Source: an uncultured Neomegalonema sp. (GTDB lineage: Bacteria; Pseudomonadota; Alphaproteobacteria; Rhodobacterales; Rhodobacteraceae). Taken from it: DNA of 34,429 nt. Position numbers and translations under genes: made by a program. The DNA lies in the NCBI GenBank assembly GCA_937958345.1, contig CALGNW010000103.1, positions 1 to 34,429 on the forward strand, in the 5' to 3' direction. Positions 24,504 to 34,020 of the stretch are shown piece after piece (position 1 is the stretch's first letter; the number at the start of each line of letters is the position of its first letter). The notes under the pieces are model-generated. The model made no database searches. It saw only the letters and a program-made list of their open reading frames with translations, and was not told the DNA's origin.

Positions 24504-25661
24504 TCAGCTTGTCATCCGACCCCAAAAGTCCTTCACGTTCTTGAAGAAGCTTTCATTTTGCGGGCTGTTCTGCTCGGTGTCGGCGATTGTCTGGAACTCT
24601 TCCAGCAATTCCTTCTGGCGCTTGGTCAGGTTGACCGGCGTCTCGACCGCAACCTCGATATAGAGATCACCTTCGCGGTTCTGGCGCAGGACAGGCATGC
24701 CCTTTCCGCGCAGGCGGAATTGCTTGCCGGATTGAGTGCCCGAGGGGATCGAGACCCGTGCACGGCCCCCGTCAATCGTCGGCGCCTCGATCGGGCCGCC
24801 GAGCGCAGACAGAGCCATCGGCACGGGGATGCGGCAGAAGAGGTCCGGCCCCTCGCGCTGGAAGATCGAGTGCGGTTCGATGTCGATAAAGATATACAGA
24901 TCGCCCGGCGGTCCGCCCATCAGACCGGCCTCGCCTTCGCCCGGCAGGCGGATGCGGTTGCCGTCCTCGACGCCCTTCGGAATTTGGACATTCAGCGCGC
25001 GTTCCTTGCGGGTGCGTCCCGAGCCTGAGCACTTGCCGCACGGGTTCGAGATCACCTGACCGCGGCCCGCGCAGGTCGGACATGTCCGCTCGACGGTGAA
25101 AAAGCCCTGCTGTGCGCGGACTTTACCCATGCCTGCACATGTCTGGCAGTTCTCGGGTTTCGCGCCCTCGGCTGCGCCCGTGCCGTTACAGCCCTCGCAG
25201 GCCACAGCGGTCGGAACCTTGATCGACGCCTGCTTGCCCGAAAAGGCGTCTTCCAATTCGATTGTGAGATTATAGCGCAGGTCGGCGCCGCGCATCTGGC
25301 CGCCATTGCCCCCGCGTCCGCCGCGCTGTCCGCCGAACCCGCCAAAGAGGTCGTCAAACACATCGGCAAAAGCGGAAGAGAAATCGCCATTGCCCCGCGC
25401 GCCGCCGAAAGGATTGCCACCGCCCATGCCGCCCTGTTCAAACGCGGCATGACCGAAACGGTCATAGGCGGCGCGTTTGTCGGCGTCTTTCAGGGCGTCG
25501 TAGGCTTCGTTGACTTCTTTGAAGCCGTCTTCAGCTTTGGGGTCGTCGCGGTTGCGGTCGGGGTGGAGTTCTTTCGCACGCTTGCGGAAAGCGGATTTCA
25601 ACTCCGCTTCGGAGGCACCCTTCTCGACGCCCAGCACGTCGTAATAATCTCGTTTTGCCAT
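24504..25661 (-). CDS. dnaJ: Chaperone DnaJ (Hsp40)
   Basis: 385 residues, full type-I DnaJ. J domain 1-70 with HPD at 33-35, a Gly/Phe-rich region, and a zinc-binding domain with four CxxCxGxG motifs ([32 protein letters not shown]), then the substrate-binding C-terminal domains. It stimulates DnaK ATPase and delivers unfolded clients. ATG 25661 with GGAGAG upstream. It follows dnaK after an 88-bp gap holding two hairpins. Confidence 0.97.
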   Translation of the reverse strand: MAKRDYYDVLGVEKGASEAELKSAFRKRAKELHPDRNRDDPKAEDGFKEVNEAYDALKDADKRAAYDRFGHAAFEQGGMGGGNPFGGARGNGDFSSAFADVFDDLFGGFGGQRGGRGGNGGQMRGADLRYNLTIELEDAFSGKQASIKVPTAVACEGCNGTGAAEGAKPENCQTCAGMGKVRAQQGFFTVERTCPTCAGRGQVISNPCGKCSGSGRTRKERALNVQIPKGVEDGNRIRLPGEGEAGLMGGPPGDLYIFIDIEPHSIFQREGPDLFCRIPVPMALSALGGPIEAPTIDGGRARVSIPSGTQSGKQFRLRGKGMPVLRQNREGDLYIEVAVETPVNLTKRQKELLEEFQTIADTEQNSPQNESFFKNVKDFWGRMTS

Positions 25662-25686
25662 CTGTTGCTCTCCCCGGAGTCAAAAG

Positions 25687-25708
25687 GCGCACCCTTTGCA
25701 GGATGCGC
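25687..25708 (-). other. dnaK-dnaJ intercistronic hairpin (proximal to dnaJ)
   Basis: On the minus strand GCGCATCC pairs with GGGTGCGC around TGCAAA, followed by CTTTTG. It could partially terminate transcription so that less dnaJ than dnaK is made. A further hairpin is at 25718-25739. Confidence 0.55.
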
Positions 25709-25717
25709 GCATAGCTA

Positions 25718-25739
25718 CGGAGCGACCGCCGCCGCTCCG
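25718..25739 (-). other. dnaK-dnaJ intercistronic hairpin (proximal to dnaK)
   Basis: CGGAGCG/CGCTCCG, 7 bp with an 8-base loop, 11 bp after the dnaK stop. No T-run. Confidence 0.5.
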
Positions 25740-25749
25740 CCTCCGTGGA

Positions 25750-27678
25750 TCAGGAAGGCTTACGGTCGTTGTCGCCGTCGGTGATGTCTTCGAAGTCGGC
25801 ATCGACAACGTCGTCATCCGGTCCGCCGCCATCGCGTTTTGCGTCGGCTTCCGCGGCTGCCATGTCTTCGTCCTGGCTCTGCTTGTAGATCGCTTCGCCA
25901 AGTTTCATCGACGCTTCGGCCAGAGTCTGGCTTTTTGCGTTGATGGCATCGACATCCTCGCCGCCTGTCACTTCGCGCAGCTCTTCGATTGCGGTGGTGA
26001 TTGCGTTGCGCTCTTCTTCGCCGACCATTTCGCCGTGTTCCTTGAGCGATTTCTCGGCTCCGTGGATCATCGACTCGGCCTGATTGCGGGCCTCGACCAG
26101 TGCTTTGCGCTTGCGGTCTTCGTCTGCGTATTCGGCGGCGTCCTTGACCATTTTGTCGATCTCGTCGTCGCCGAGGCCACCGGATGCCTGAATCGAGATG
26201 TTCTTTTCTTTGCCCGTCGCCTTGTCGCGCGCCGACACGTTGACGATGCCGTTGGCGTCAATATCGAAGGCAACCTCGATCTGCGGCACACCGCGCGGAG
26301 CCGGCGGGATGTCCTCAAGATTAAACTGACCGAGCATCTTGTTGTCCGACGCCATTTCGCGCTCGCCCTGGAACACCCGGATCGTCACAGCGGTCTGGTT
26401 GTCGTCAGCGGTCGAGAAGATTTGCGATTTCTTCGTCGGGATCGTCGTGTTGCGGTCGATCAGGCGGGTAAAGACACCGCCCTGGGTTTCGATACCCAGC
26501 GACAGCGGCGTGACGTCCAGCAGAACAACGTCTTTAACGTCGCCCTGAAGAACACCGGCCTGAATGGCCGCGCCCATCGCGACAACCTCGTCAGGGTTTA
26601 CACCCTTATGCGGCTCGGTACCGAAGAAGGTTTTTACCGTCTCGTGAACCGAAGGCATACGCGTCATGCCGCCGACGAGAACAACTTCGTCAACGTCGCC
26701 GGCGGTCATGCCGGCGTCTTTCAGGGCCGCCTTGCATGGCTCAAGCGTGCGTTTCACGAGGTCTTCGACCAGCGATTCAAATTTCGCCCGGGTCAGTTTC
26801 AGCGTGAAGTGCTTCGGGCCGGACGCATCCGCCGTGATGAAGGGCAGGTTGATCTCGGTCTGCGTTGCGCTCGACAGTTCGATCTTGGCTTTTTCAGCCG
26901 CCTCTTTCAGGCGCTGAAGGGCCAGCTTGTCGGAACGCAAGTCGATACCTTGTTCTTTTTTGAACTCGCTCGCGAGGTAATCGACGAGGCGCAGGTCAAA
27001 ATCTTCGCCGCCGAGGAACGTATCGCCGTTGGTCGAGCGCACTTCGAAGACGCCGTCACCGATCTCGAGGATCGAGACGTCAAACGTGCCGCCGCCAAGG
27101 TCATAAACGACGATGGTTTTGCCGTCCTGCTTGTCGAGGCCGTAGGCAAGGGCCGCAGCCGTCGGCTCGTTGATGATGCGCAGGACTTCAAGGCCGGCAA
27201 TCTTGCCCGCATCTTTCGTGGCCTGACGCTGCTGGTCGTTAAAGTATGCGGGGACCGTGATCACAGCCTGATCGACCGGCGCACCGAGATACCCCTCAGC
27301 CGTTTCTTTCATCTTTTGCAGGATGAAGGCTGAAATCTGAGCGGGCGAATATTTATCGCCATTTGCCTCGACCCACGCATCGCCGTTGCCGCCATCGACA
27401 ATTTTGTAAGGAACCATGTCCTTATCTTTGGCAATGATCGGATCGTCCATGCGGCGACCGATCAGGCGCTTGACGGCGAAAAGCGTGTTTTCAGGGTTGG
27501 TGACCGCCTGACGCTTGGCGGATTGTCCGACCAGGCGCTCGCCGTCCTCGGCAAAAGCGACCATCGAAGGGGTTGTCCGTGCACCCTCTGCGTTTTCGAT
27601 GACACGGGCAGCCGAGCCGTCCATGATTGATACGCAGGAGTTCGTGGTCCCCAGATCAATTCCAATAACTTTAGACAT
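25750..27678 (-). CDS. dnaK: Chaperone DnaK (Hsp70)
   Basis: 642 residues, normal length. The N-terminal ATPase domain begins [13 protein letters not shown] and includes [14 protein letters not shown] (phosphate 2 region) and [13 protein letters not shown]. The linker [17 protein letters not shown] leads into the substrate-binding domain and helical lid. The C-terminal tail is acidic ([14 protein letters not shown]). It has a GAGAGGAA ribosome binding site 6-8 bases before ATG 27678. The leader contains a nested hairpin and a probable RpoH promoter lies at 27799-27827. Confidence 0.98.
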   Translation of the reverse strand: MSKVIGIDLGTTNSCVSIMDGSAARVIENAEGARTTPSMVAFAEDGERLVGQSAKRQAVTNPENTLFAVKRLIGRRMDDPIIAKDKDMVPYKIVDGGNGDAWVEANGDKYSPAQISAFILQKMKETAEGYLGAPVDQAVITVPAYFNDQQRQATKDAGKIAGLEVLRIINEPTAAALAYGLDKQDGKTIVVYDLGGGTFDVSILEIGDGVFEVRSTNGDTFLGGEDFDLRLVDYLASEFKKEQGIDLRSDKLALQRLKEAAEKAKIELSSATQTEINLPFITADASGPKHFTLKLTRAKFESLVEDLVKRTLEPCKAALKDAGMTAGDVDEVVLVGGMTRMPSVHETVKTFFGTEPHKGVNPDEVVAMGAAIQAGVLQGDVKDVVLLDVTPLSLGIETQGGVFTRLIDRNTTIPTKKSQIFSTADDNQTAVTIRVFQGEREMASDNKMLGQFNLEDIPPAPRGVPQIEVAFDIDANGIVNVSARDKATGKEKNISIQASGGLGDDEIDKMVKDAAEYADEDRKRKALVEARNQAESMIHGAEKSLKEHGEMVGEEERNAITTAIEELREVTGGEDVDAINAKSQTLAEASMKLGEAIYKQSQDEDMAAAEADAKRDGGGPDDDVVDADFEDITDGDNDRKPS

Positions 27679-27697
27679 TCACAGTTCCTCTCAGCAA

Positions 27698-27737
27698 AAG
27701 CCCGAAAAGACGCGGAAATCGCCGTCTTGGTGGGCTT
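27698..27737 (-). promoter_or_regulatory. Nested hairpin in the dnaK mRNA leader
   Basis: On the minus strand AAGCCC-ACC-AAGACG pairs with CGTCTT-TTC-GGGCTT around a 10-base loop (two 6-bp helices with a symmetric 3x3 internal loop). It ends 6 bases before the GAGAGGAA ribosome binding site. It may influence translation or mRNA stability with temperature; this is inference. Confidence 0.5.
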
Positions 27738-27798
27738 CCCTTTTTGATTGCGCCACAGGCCCCGCATGGCGGGCTGCGCGATTTCGTGTTCCCGCGAC

Positions 27799-27827
27799 AT
27801 ATATGAAGGGGGGATAGGGTCTGCAAG
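27799..27827 (-). promoter_or_regulatory. Probable RpoH (heat-shock sigma) promoter of dnaK
   Basis: On the minus strand CTTG (27827-27824), an 18-base spacer, and CATATAT (27805-27799). This is close to the alphaproteobacterial RpoH pattern CTTG-N17/18-CYTATnT, with one mismatch. The start of transcription would be near 27792, giving a leader of about 114 bases. Confidence 0.6.
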
Positions 27828-27829
27828 CG

Positions 27830-27840
27830 GTGACAGTCAC
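27830..27840. promoter_or_regulatory. GTGACaGTCAC palindrome abutting the dnaK -35
   Basis: A perfect 5-bp inverted repeat with a single central A, three bases upstream of the CTTG element. Another GTCAC half-site is at 27874-27878. The remaining bases to 27979 show no gene. Confidence 0.4.
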
Positions 27841-27979
27841 GAATTTTCGCCGATGTACAAATGCGTGAGAATTGTCACTGAGCCAGACGGCTGCCCAAAT
27901 TAATCCTTCCCATCTCCCTTACGCAGGAAACGGCGGTATTTAAGGCGGAAACAGTTAATAAAGTACGCGCACGGCAGGG

Positions 27980-29119
27980 TTAAAGCTGAGTGACGGCCTT
28001 GGGAAAACTGAGGGTGAAAACAGCGCCGCCGTTTTCACCGCTATGCGTGGACAGCGTGCCCTTCAGCGTATTCGCGTAGGTCCGGCAGATCTGCATACCC
28101 AGCGTCTTCGAGTTTTCGATGTCGAAGCCCTCCGGCAGGCCCTGGCCGGTATCGGCGACCCGCAGCGTCAGCGTGTCCGCGTCGACATCCTCTGAAAGGG
28201 ATACGGTCACGTCTGTCGGGACGTCGCAGCTTTTGTGCTTAAGCGCGTTGCTGACCAGTTCAGCCGTGACCAGCCCGACCGCCACGGCGACGTCGGACCG
28301 TACCGGTTGATCGACAATCTCGGCAGCGATGATGCGCGAAGCATCAAAAAACGTGTCGGACAAATCGATGATCAGTTTATCCATAAAGGGACCGAGATCG
28401 ACCGCATGATGTCCGGGGTCGATGTGCAGTTGTTCGTGAACACGGGACAAGGTTGCAATGCGGTTGGCAGCGTCAGAAAGCGCGGCACTTGCCTCGGAAT
28501 CTTCCATTCCGCGCATTTTCAGCCGCAGGATGCTGCCGATAAGCGCGAAGCTGTTTTTGACACGGTGGTCGATCTCGGCACTGAGAATGCGCTGTTGCTC
28601 GATCAGTGCCTCTTTCTCGCTGAGTTCCGCGGTTAGCTTTTCGGCATAGGCCTGAAGCTGGAGGTCGCGTTCGTGCAGAGTGTTTTCGGCTTGAATGCGG
28701 TCGGTTATATCGCGCGATGTCGCAAGGATGTTAACGATTGAGCCTGCCGCATCACGCACAGGCGCGACGTTTACGTGCCACCACCGCGGTGTGCCGTGCG
28801 CCGTCGGGCAATAAGCCTGAAAATCGCTGCGCTCTCCCAAGGACGCGTTTTCAATCGCGCTTTGCAGAAGATCCTGCGCCTCGTCGGGCCAGAGCGAGAG
28901 CCATAACTCGTTCTTGACGCCGCCGAAATCGTCGATTTCCATCGCGGACATGCCGTTGCGGTTCATGTACACCAGCCGACCGTCTAGGCTGATGAGCTTG
29001 ATACAATCCGGTGATGAATCGAGGATGGATCGGACCAGCGCCGAGCCGATTTTTTCGTCGAGCGGCGGTTCCGCGTGCGTTGCGGGTGTCTTGGTCGGCA
29101 GTTCGGCGAACGGCAGCAT
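27980..29119 (-). CDS. PAS-domain sensor histidine kinase, HisKA_2/HATPase type
   Basis: 379 residues, no membrane segments, so probably cytoplasmic. A PAS domain (about 28-145, SPDCIKLISLDGRLVYMNRN) is joined by a coiled-coil linker (146-180) to a HisKA_2 dimerisation domain with phospho-accepting H185 (EIDHRVKNSFALI), then a HATPase domain (ELVSNALKHK, DTGQGLPEG). The PAS lacks the LOV flavin-binding cysteine motif. Kinases of this type often feed the alphaproteobacterial general stress response (PhyR/NepR/EcfG), but no such genes are next to it. Start ATG 29119 with AGGGG about 11 bases upstream. A CGGCAT-G-ATGCCG palindrome (29138-29150) lies just upstream. Confidence 0.9.
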   Translation of the reverse strand: MLPFAELPTKTPATHAEPPLDEKIGSALVRSILDSSPDCIKLISLDGRLVYMNRNGMSAMEIDDFGGVKNELWLSLWPDEAQDLLQSAIENASLGERSDFQAYCPTAHGTPRWWHVNVAPVRDAAGSIVNILATSRDITDRIQAENTLHERDLQLQAYAEKLTAELSEKEALIEQQRILSAEIDHRVKNSFALIGSILRLKMRGMEDSEASAALSDAANRIATLSRVHEQLHIDPGHHAVDLGPFMDKLIIDLSDTFFDASRIIAAEIVDQPVRSDVAVAVGLVTAELVSNALKHKSCDVPTDVTVSLSEDVDADTLTLRVADTGQGLPEGFDIENSKTLGMQICRTYANTLKGTLSTHSGENGGAVFTLSFPKAVTQL

Positions 29120-29137
29120 AAGACGGACCCCTGATTA

Positions 29138-29150
29138 CGGCATGATGCCG
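29138..29150. promoter_or_regulatory. CGGCATgATGCCG palindrome before the histidine kinase gene
   Basis: A perfect 6-bp inverted repeat with a single central base, 19-31 bp upstream of the start codon. It could be an operator or part of the leader; no matching regulator is known here. Confidence 0.35.
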
Positions 29151-29367
29151 CCTGTTCAAAAATGATTATCTATCGACGCGAGATTCCAAAACAGATGACG
29201 ACTTTGCCTTCCGGCTTCATCAAAATAATGCGATTTTTCGAGTTGAGTCCATGCCTAACTTTCACCCAAGGCGTTAGGGGCGCTTTATTTCCCGAAAATG
29301 TGATGTGAGGGGCTAACAGCCGGTCGGGGCATCTAAACTGCGCGCGCCGCTGTTTTATCGCCGCGTT

Positions 29368-29394
29368 GCCGCCCCTCCGGTCGGGTGGGGCGGC
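29368..29394 (-). terminator. GC-rich hairpin downstream of ccrM
   Basis: GCCGCCCC/GGGGCGGC around an 11-base loop, 11 bp past the ccrM stop. On the minus strand no T-run follows; on the plus strand GTGTTTTAT follows but no plus-strand gene is present. The rest of 29120-29404 shows no gene. Confidence 0.45.
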
Positions 29395-29404
29395 GGTGTT
29401 TTAT

Positions 29405-30611
<1,207 letters not shown>

Positions 30612-30620
<9 letters not shown>

Positions 30621-31259
30621 TATAGTGTTAACTTCATGTAAAATCTTTGCAACAGGCGCGAAACTCCGCCTGTGATGAGGAGTTATCCCCAGGCTGGCAA
30701 GCGCCGCACGATGCTGCGCGACCCCGTATCCGGCATTGGTTTCCCAGCCATATCCGGGATATTCGCGCGCCAAAGCGGCCATCGTCGCATCCCGATGCAC
30801 CTTGGCGATGATCGATGCGGCGGCGATGCTGAGTGAGATACTGTCGCCCTTGATGATCGTGGTCGCGGCACAGGGCAGATCGCGCGGCAGGCGTTTGCCA
30901 TCGACCAGCGCGTGATCGACCGGGCAAACGAGGGCCGCTATGGCACGGCGCATCGCCAGATCATTGGCCTCGGTCAGACCGACGGCGTCGAGTTCGGGCA
31001 CATCAACAATCCCGATCCCGCAACGGGCCACGGCCTGAATTGCGGACGCCAGCGCCTCGCGCTTCGCCTTGGTCAGCTGTTTGGAGTCGCGAATGCCACC
31101 GGGAATGTTGGCCGGATCAAGGATCACCGCGCCCGCCACAATCGGCCCCGCCCAAGGCCCGCGCCCAACCTCATCCACGCCGCAGACGTACCCCTCGCGG
31201 AAGTTGGACTCGAATGAGAGGTCGGGGACGGGGGCAGAGTTGAAATCGCTTTTCTTCAT
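30612..31259 (-). CDS. rnhB: Ribonuclease HII
   Basis: 215 residues. It cleaves RNA in RNA-DNA hybrids and at single ribonucleotides in DNA. Acidic catalytic set D29 and E30 (VDEVGRG), D120 (LVDGKRLP) and D157 (VHRDATM). Start ATG 31259 is chosen because it matches family length and avoids overlap with the toxin gene; the ribosome binding site is weak (CAGAG). Longer in-frame starts back to 31454 would overlap the toxin gene. The ccrM promoter overlaps the end of this gene. Confidence 0.94.
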
Positions 31260-31272
31260 CTCTGAGAAATGC

Positions 31273-31575
31273 TCAGAGTCGACGCTTGAAGTCCATACGC
31301 CCATGCAAAACCGCATCGACAAGTACGATTTTCTGTTCTTCTTGAACACGGTAGAAGATCGTGTGCGCTTTGTACCGGAACCGCCGATATTCACGTCCAC
31401 TAATGTAAACCGCCGAAAAACGCTTGGGCCAGAAATCGAGCTTTGCGCAATCAACTAAGATCGCATCGACATACGCAAGCTGCTGAATCGGCGTGTAATT
31501 GTCGGAAGGGGCATCCAGAATATCGCGCAAGTCCCGCTCAGCCCGCCCTGTGACTCGCACCTCATAGTCACTCAT
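31273..31575 (-). CDS. ParE/RelE-superfamily toxin
   Basis: 100 residues with the fold signature of ParE-like toxins: AERDLRDI near the N-terminus, central YISGREYRRFRYKAHTIFYR and C-terminal VLVDAVLHGRMDF. ParE toxins inhibit gyrase, while RelE relatives cleave mRNA; sequence alone does not separate them, though the C-terminal VLHxRMD favours ParE. It starts one base after the stop of the upstream small gene (TGA-A-ATG), the usual antitoxin-first order. Confidence 0.82.
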   Translation of the reverse strand: MSDYEVRVTGRAERDLRDILDAPSDNYTPIQQLAYVDAILVDCAKLDFWPKRFSAVYISGREYRRFRYKAHTIFYRVQEEQKIVLVDAVLHGRMDFKRRL

Positions 31576-31576
31576 T

Positions 31577-31837
31577 TCAAGACGCGATGCCGCTTTTTAA
31601 TCGGGCCGCGACCACTGCTAGAGATGACACTCGACCTTCGAGGCGATCTTCTTCAGCGGCATCAAGTGCAGCTTCTACATAGGCCCGATACTCAGGGTCT
31701 TGCAGATCGTCTTCGGTCACTGGGGCCGCCCGCATCTGCTCCAGCATTTCGGCCAAAGTCGAGGCCATAAGTTGCTGTTGCTCCGGTGCAAGGGAGCGAA
31801 TTTCAGTGAAAACGATTTCCAGTTCAGGCGTATCCAT
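31577..31837 (-). CDS. Probable antitoxin of the ParE-type module
   Basis: 86 residues, acidic and predicted largely helical, with LAPEQQQLMASTLAEMLEQM followed by an acidic stretch and a basic C-terminal helix. It immediately precedes the toxin and is probably its antitoxin by position and size. It does not show a clear ribbon-helix-helix or other named antitoxin DNA-binding domain, so the family is uncertain. ATG 31837; the ribosome binding site is weak. Confidence 0.65.
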   Translation of the reverse strand: MDTPELEIVFTEIRSLAPEQQQLMASTLAEMLEQMRAAPVTEDDLQDPEYRAYVEAALDAAEEDRLEGRVSSLAVVAARLKSGIAS

Positions 31838-31867
31838 AGGTTCTAATATACTCCCTAAAGCCGTATT

Positions 31868-32638
31868 CTACAACAACGCCTGCGTATCCGCACAAATTGA
31901 AACTGATTGCCCGCTGATGGTGCGGCCCCGCTCGCTGGCGAGGAAGACGATCTGGTCGGCGATCTGCTCCTGCGTGACGTAGGATTTGAGCGATGTGAGC
32001 GCCAGCGCGTCGGTTTCGGCCTCGGCAAAGCTGCGCCCCTGACGCTGCGCCTTTGCCTCGATCACACGGCGGATGCGGTCCCCCGCCACCAGGCCCGGCA
32101 GGATTGCGTTCACGCGGATGCCCTCAGGCCCAAGTTCGACCGCCAAAGACTTCGTCAAGCCGATCACGCCCCATTTCGCCGCCGCATAGGGTGTGCGCAG
32201 CGCAAAGCCCAAACGACCCGCCGCTGAGGACAGGTTGATAATCGACGCGTTCGCGCTTTTGCGCAGGTGAGGTAACGCAGCTTGAACGCATATGAACTGT
32301 GCAGACAAACAGATATTCAGGCATTGATCCCAATCACTTGGGTCAACATCCTCAACCTTGGCCGTCGGTCCGGCGATGCCCGCGTTATTCACCAGAACAT
32401 CAATCCCGCCCATATGAGCCGCCGCGTCACCGATGAATTGAGACAGCGCGGCGCGATCACTCACATCGCAATGCAACGCGTGAATCGGCGAGCCATCCAG
32501 CGCGTTCAGGGCTTCCGCGTTGATGTCACAGACCGTAACGACCGCACCCTCATCCAGAAAAGCCTGTGCAATCTTACGCCCGATACCGTCAGCGCCGGCG
32601 GTGATAACAACCCGCAAGCCTTTGATATTCATATCCAT
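31868..32638 (-). CDS. Short-chain dehydrogenase/reductase (SDR)
   Basis: 256 residues, classical SDR. The cofactor motif is TAGADGIG (13-20), an Ala variant of TGxxxGIG. NNAG is at 84-87, the active-site Ser at 137/138 (NLSSAAG), and Y151/K155 in YAAAK. C-terminal GRTISGQSVSICADT is typical. It oxidises or reduces an unknown alcohol/ketone with NAD(P)H. ATG 32638 has GAGAGAGGG eight bases upstream. Confidence 0.9.
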   Translation of the reverse strand: MDMNIKGLRVVITAGADGIGRKIAQAFLDEGAVVTVCDINAEALNALDGSPIHALHCDVSDRAALSQFIGDAAAHMGGIDVLVNNAGIAGPTAKVEDVDPSDWDQCLNICLSAQFICVQAALPHLRKSANASIINLSSAAGRLGFALRTPYAAAKWGVIGLTKSLAVELGPEGIRVNAILPGLVAGDRIRRVIEAKAQRQGRSFAEAETDALALTSLKSYVTQEQIADQIVFLASERGRTISGQSVSICADTQALL

Positions 32639-32653
32639 AGCGTGCGCCCTCTC

Positions 32654-33238
32654 TCACTCAAAAGCGGATTTCAAGCATGAATGCTTTGCAAAGCGCGCTT
32701 CGCAGGGCGGGGCTTTGTCGGCATAGGCCGTGCAGCGCTTTGAGCTGCACACGACCTTGCGCTCGCAGTGCTGTGCGAGGCAATCACCGTCCGTGCAGGA
32801 CGCCGCCGCTTCCGGTGCTTTGCAATTCACATAGCTGACGCTGCACGTATTGCAGCCCTGTTGGATCGCAACGCAACCCTCACCCAACAGTTGAAAATAT
32901 TTCCCCGCATGGAACAGCGCCTCATAGACGCTGCCCTCACTGCCGGGCACATCACGGGCAACCATTGTCGAGCCATCACAATGCTGCACGACGCGGCTGC
33001 CATCGGGCAGTTTTACAGTGGACACGGCCACTTCCGCTTCGGGCGCGGGCGGGGAAGGCGCGGGCTTCGCGCGCGGCACGGGCGATTTCTTCACCCAACT
33101 CTCCACACCCGCCGCCGGTTCGACCGGAGCCTCCACCGCGCAAGACGCGCACAGGGCGGGTTTGACATGCGCCGACGGGGTTGCGCTGAGCGCGAAGAAA
33201 CCGCATAGCGCTGTAATCAAAACGAGCAGGCGGGTCAT
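32654..33238 (-). CDS. Cysteine-rich exported protein of unknown function
   Basis: 194 residues from ATG 33238 (AGGGG upstream); a GTG nine bases earlier is too close to that site. Signal peptide (MTRLLVLITALCGFFALSATPSA), a Pro/Ala-rich linker (PRAKPAPSPPAPEAEVAV), then a domain with many cysteines (GCNTC, VNCK, SCTDGDC, QHCERKVVC, SKRCTAY, PPCEARF, HSCLK). The spacing suggests several disulfides or metal binding in the periplasm. I do not recognise the family. It shares an upstream gap with divergent hisA. Confidence 0.75.
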   Translation of the reverse strand: MTRLLVLITALCGFFALSATPSAHVKPALCASCAVEAPVEPAAGVESWVKKSPVPRAKPAPSPPAPEAEVAVSTVKLPDGSRVVQHCDGSTMVARDVPGSEGSVYEALFHAGKYFQLLGEGCVAIQQGCNTCSVSYVNCKAPEAAASCTDGDCLAQHCERKVVCSSKRCTAYADKAPPCEARFAKHSCLKSAFE

Positions 33239-33294
33239 GCGGCACACCCCTGACGCGGCACATCCCGCACCGCCAATAAGTCACGAACGGAAAG

Positions 33295-34020
33295 ATGATG
33301 AACTTTTACCCCGCTATTGATCTCAAAGACGGCGCGTGCGTTCGGCTTCTGCGCGGCAGCATGGATGACGCGACGGTGTTCAACAACGATCCGGCGGGTC
33401 AAGCCAAAGACTTCGAGGCGGCGGGGGCGCAATGGCTTCATCTTGTCGATCTCAACGGTGCGTTTTCCGGCAAACCCGTCAATGACGATGCCGTTAAGAA
33501 AGTCGTAACCTCAATCGGCATTCCCGTGCAACTTGGCGGGGGTGTACGTGACAAAAAAACCATCGACCTGTGGCTTGAGCGCGGCATTGCGCGGGTGGTG
33601 CTGGGCACAATCGCCGCGCGAGACCCTGAATTTGTCAAACAAGCGGCACGGGAGCATCCCGGAAAAATAGCCGTGGGTATCGACGCGCGCGGCGGTAAGG
33701 TCGCCGTTGAGGGGTGGGCCGAAACCACCGAGATGACCGCGCTCGATCTGGCCAAGCGGTTTGAGGATGCGGGCGTGGCCGCGATCATCTTCACCGACAT
33801 CGATCTCGATGGCGCGATGCAGGGGCCGAATGTTGCGGCCACCGCCGCGCTGGCCAATGCGATCTCCACCCCCGTCATCGCATCGGGCGGTGTCTCGTCG
33901 ATGGACGATCTGCGCGCGCTGCGCGACTGTGGCGCACCGCTGGACGGGGCGATTTCGGGGCGGGCGGTCTATGACGGCAAGATTGATGTGGCGGAGGCGG
34001 TTGCCTTGTTAAAGGGATGA
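33295..34020 (+). CDS. hisA: ProFAR isomerase HisA (histidine biosynthesis)
   Basis: 241 residues, (beta/alpha)8 barrel. It converts ProFAR to PRFAR in histidine synthesis. Catalytic Asp 8 region YPAIDLKDG and the second Asp in [14 protein letters not shown] are both present, as are the phosphate-binding GGGVRDKKT and ASGGVSS segments. GGAAAG precedes ATGATG at 33295. Unlike common arrangements, hisF does not follow; its stop overlaps an MFS transporter start (ATGA, 34017-34020). The position usually held by Arg in TDIxRDG is Leu here, which may be neutral. Confidence 0.95.
   Translation: MMNFYPAIDLKDGACVRLLRGSMDDATVFNNDPAGQAKDFEAAGAQWLHLVDLNGAFSGKPVNDDAVKKVVTSIGIPVQLGGGVRDKKTIDLWLERGIARVVLGTIAARDPEFVKQAAREHPGKIAVGIDARGGKVAVEGWAETTEMTALDLAKRFEDAGVAAIIFTDIDLDGAMQGPNVAATAALANAISTPVIASGGVSSMDDLRALRDCGAPLDGAISGRAVYDGKIDVAEAVALLKG

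Noticed and set aside
25696-27333. Long plus-strand reading frame opposite dnaK
   Set aside because: It is a shadow created by the codon bias of dnaK; its translation has no recognisable domain.
29120-29404. EcfG (GGAAC-N16/17-CGTT) promoter before the histidine kinase
   Set aside because: Only a poor GGAAT...CATT resemblance was found with wrong bases in both elements.
31260-31454. Upstream extension of rnhB
   Set aside because: It overlaps the toxin gene in another frame and is absent from the RNase HII family.
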